From a virus, in IMG/VR virus record IMGVR_UViG_3300033153_003941, positions 1 through 48,317 of that record: DNA of 48,317 bases; one strand, given 5' to 3'. Numbering within the stretch: position 1 is the stretch's first letter; each line of letters begins with the position of its first letter. The notes under the pieces were generated by a model. The model saw nothing but the letters and a program-made list of their open reading frames with translations. It ran no database searches and had not been told where the DNA came from. Shown here piece by piece: positions 48,306 through 48,317 of this stretch. The position numbers were made by a program, and so were the translations under genes.

Positions 48306-48317
48306 AAAAAATTGGCG
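48204..48317. repeat. Terminal direct repeat, right copy
   Basis: Exact copy of bases 1-114. It contains the second copy of the chaperone slippery site (run of seven A on the plus strand at 48305-48311). Only one copy should be counted in the real genome. Confidence 0.9.

Noticed and set aside
1-48317. tRNA genes or CRISPR arrays
   Set aside because: No cloverleaf with a TTCRANY arm was found in the gaps, and no regularly spaced repeats with unique spacers exist. The repeats seen are palindromes and promoter words.

Overview
The window is one complete circular (or circularly permuted) double-stranded DNA phage genome of about 48.2 kb, opened inside a gene. Bases 1-114 are repeated exactly at 48204-48317, and a tail chaperone gene runs across the join. 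The phage is a siphovirus: it has a tape measure protein, a frameshifted tail-assembly chaperone and a tail tube protein but no sheath. It infects a Gram-negative host, because it carries a nested inner/outer membrane spanin pair. No integrase or lysogeny repressor was recognised, so a lytic lifestyle is likely. The DNA is AT-rich; the host cannot be named from the sequence.

Layout. The minus strand reads from 38.9 kb down to 37.9 kb (lysis: holin-like protein, i-spanin, o-spanin). Transcribed before that, and joining through the ends, it carries tail fibres, a sulfotransferase-like protein, tail tip proteins, the tape measure and the chaperone (47.9-38.9 kb), then tail tube, head-tail connectors, a P22-type major capsid protein, scaffold, MuF-like protein, DUF4055 portal and large terminase (0.1-10 kb). 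Further upstream on the same strand are RusA, a C39-like papain-fold protein, several tiny membrane proteins and a large primase/helicase-like protein (10-15.4 kb). A divergent control region at 15.4-15.7 kb starts the plus strand. There a run of small early genes (15.7-20.5 kb) leads to a recombination cassette of Sak4-like ATPase, DUF669, PD-(D/E)XK nuclease and SF2 helicase (20.5-24.7 kb), a second set of small genes (24.9-27.7 kb), and an unbroken operon at 28.0-37.1 kb. This operon holds an HD nucleotidase, a ThyX-like protein, a nucleoside deoxyribosyltransferase, an SDR, a DUF1599/Nmad1 protein, a HisC/CobD-like PLP enzyme, a VOC protein, a DEDDh exonuclease, a DNA polymerase III alpha subunit and an ATP-dependent ligase.

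Most notable. (1) The 28-32.6 kb enzyme set looks like an undescribed pathway for making a modified deoxynucleotide, physically coupled to the phage's own DNA polymerase; the ThyX-like protein appears to carry two ThyX-like segments with the active-site motifs split between them. (2) The leader of the major capsid gene holds three hairpins with unrelated stems but the same seven-base loop (UCYGUGG), plus a competing anti-hairpin strand, and the capsid GUG start lies in the same core motif. (3) Two early-gene leaders fold as three-way junctions whose closing stem begins at the predicted transcription start. (4) One promoter type (TTTACT, 16-17 bases, -10 box) recurs seven times on both strands, with a palindrome overlapping the capsid copy. 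(5) A canonical T_TTT_TTT slippery site produces the tail chaperone fusion across the window ends.
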